From NCBI RefSeq assembly GCF_000515315.1, contig NZ_KI911562.1, positions 2,316,501 through 2,380,500 of the forward strand: DNA of 64,000 bases, in the 5' to 3' direction. The position numbers and the translations under genes are program-made. This DNA comes from Asinibacterium sp. OR53 (lineage in GTDB: Bacteria; Bacteroidota; Bacteroidia; Chitinophagales; Chitinophagaceae). Positions 64,000 to 64,000 of this stretch are shown here, piece by piece. Within the stretch, counting starts at the first letter, position 1, and every line of letters begins with the position of its first letter. The notes beneath the pieces are model-generated. The model searched no databases and was not told the origin of the DNA. It saw nothing but the letters and a program-made list of their open reading frames with translations.

Positions 64000-64000
64000 T

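Larger units (their letters stand above)
55000..64000. mobile_element. CTnDOT-like integrative conjugative element, excision module and cargo (extends beyond window)
   Basis: The order rteC, two small HTH genes, an orf3-like DUF3945 gene and a topoisomerase III gene matches the rteC-xis2c-xis2d-orf3-exc region of CTnDOT. Resistance genes for arsenic follow. No integrase, mobilisation or transfer genes are inside the window; they are expected to the right. The left limit is inferred from the switch of gene content between 54,691 and 55,110, not from a seen att repeat. Confidence 0.75.

Overview
The window looks like a chromosomal segment of a Bacteroidota bacterium, most likely of the Chitinophagaceae. 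The evidence is TAnnTTTG-type -7 promoter boxes, weak Shine-Dalgarno sites, SusCD-free but typical Bacteroidota envelope proteins (a TamB-like AsmA protein, a NamZ/DUF1343 muramidase, DUF5009, NIPSNAP), a type II-C CRISPR-Cas9 locus with 47-bp repeats and a CTnDOT-like excision module. I cannot name the species. I recognised no rRNA or tRNA gene.

Layout. 1-4,440: the C-terminus of an outer-membrane barrel protein, then the end of the ribosomal 'alpha' operon (infA, rpmJ, rpsM, rpsK, rpsD, rpoA, rplQ) with an attenuator-like four-segment structure between rpsM and rpsK and a REP-like palindrome between rpsK and rpsD, closed by a strong terminator. 4,500-13,155: carA, aroQ, a GT39-type glycosyltransferase, a very large TamB-like protein and a DinB-fold protein. 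13,156-15,436: a gene-poor stretch with a C10-loop hairpin, a small lipoprotein and an IS3-family element with a programmed -1 frameshift. 15,550-29,537: gamma-glutamyltranspeptidase, then a probable operon (M14 peptidase, PIG-L protein, two tiny membrane proteins, sodium:solute symporter, amylase-family hydrolase), NIPSNAP, DsrE-like, Gfo/Idh/MocA and DUF5009 proteins. 29,678-31,782: a myo-inositol oxygenase gene with an in-frame TGA before its conserved C-terminus, facing a LacI-family regulator across a perfect 22-bp palindrome.

31,884-42,862 is the accessory core: 17 perfect-length 21-bp tandem units, an AAA ATPase/DUF4143 gene whose stop codon lies inside a truncated CRISPR repeat, a CRISPR array with 40 full repeats and 40 spacers, cas2-cas1-cas9 (all minus strand, coupled by ATGA overlaps) and a plus-strand tracrRNA immediately upstream of cas9 with a clear anti-repeat, nexus hairpin and terminator. 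The second half of every repeat resembles a Bacteroidota promoter, so each spacer may be transcribed separately. One spacer is tandemly duplicated, and another is a diverged version of it whose differences fall mostly at third codon positions.

42,863-54,690 returns to chromosomal genes: NamZ-like muramidase, a HigBA-like toxin-antitoxin pair, HtrA protease, acyl-CoA reductase and ferredoxin from divergent promoters, ddl, a PASTA protein, murB, priA, plsC and a 43-residue membrane protein with its own terminator. From about 55,000 to the end lies an integrative conjugative element of the CTnDOT type: rteC, two excisionase-like HTH genes, an orf3-like DUF3945 gene and the exc-type topoisomerase III in the same order as in CTnDOT, then an ORF6N/PLD-like gene and an arsenic-resistance operon (arsR, DUF6428, arsC-like, acr3) that runs off the window.
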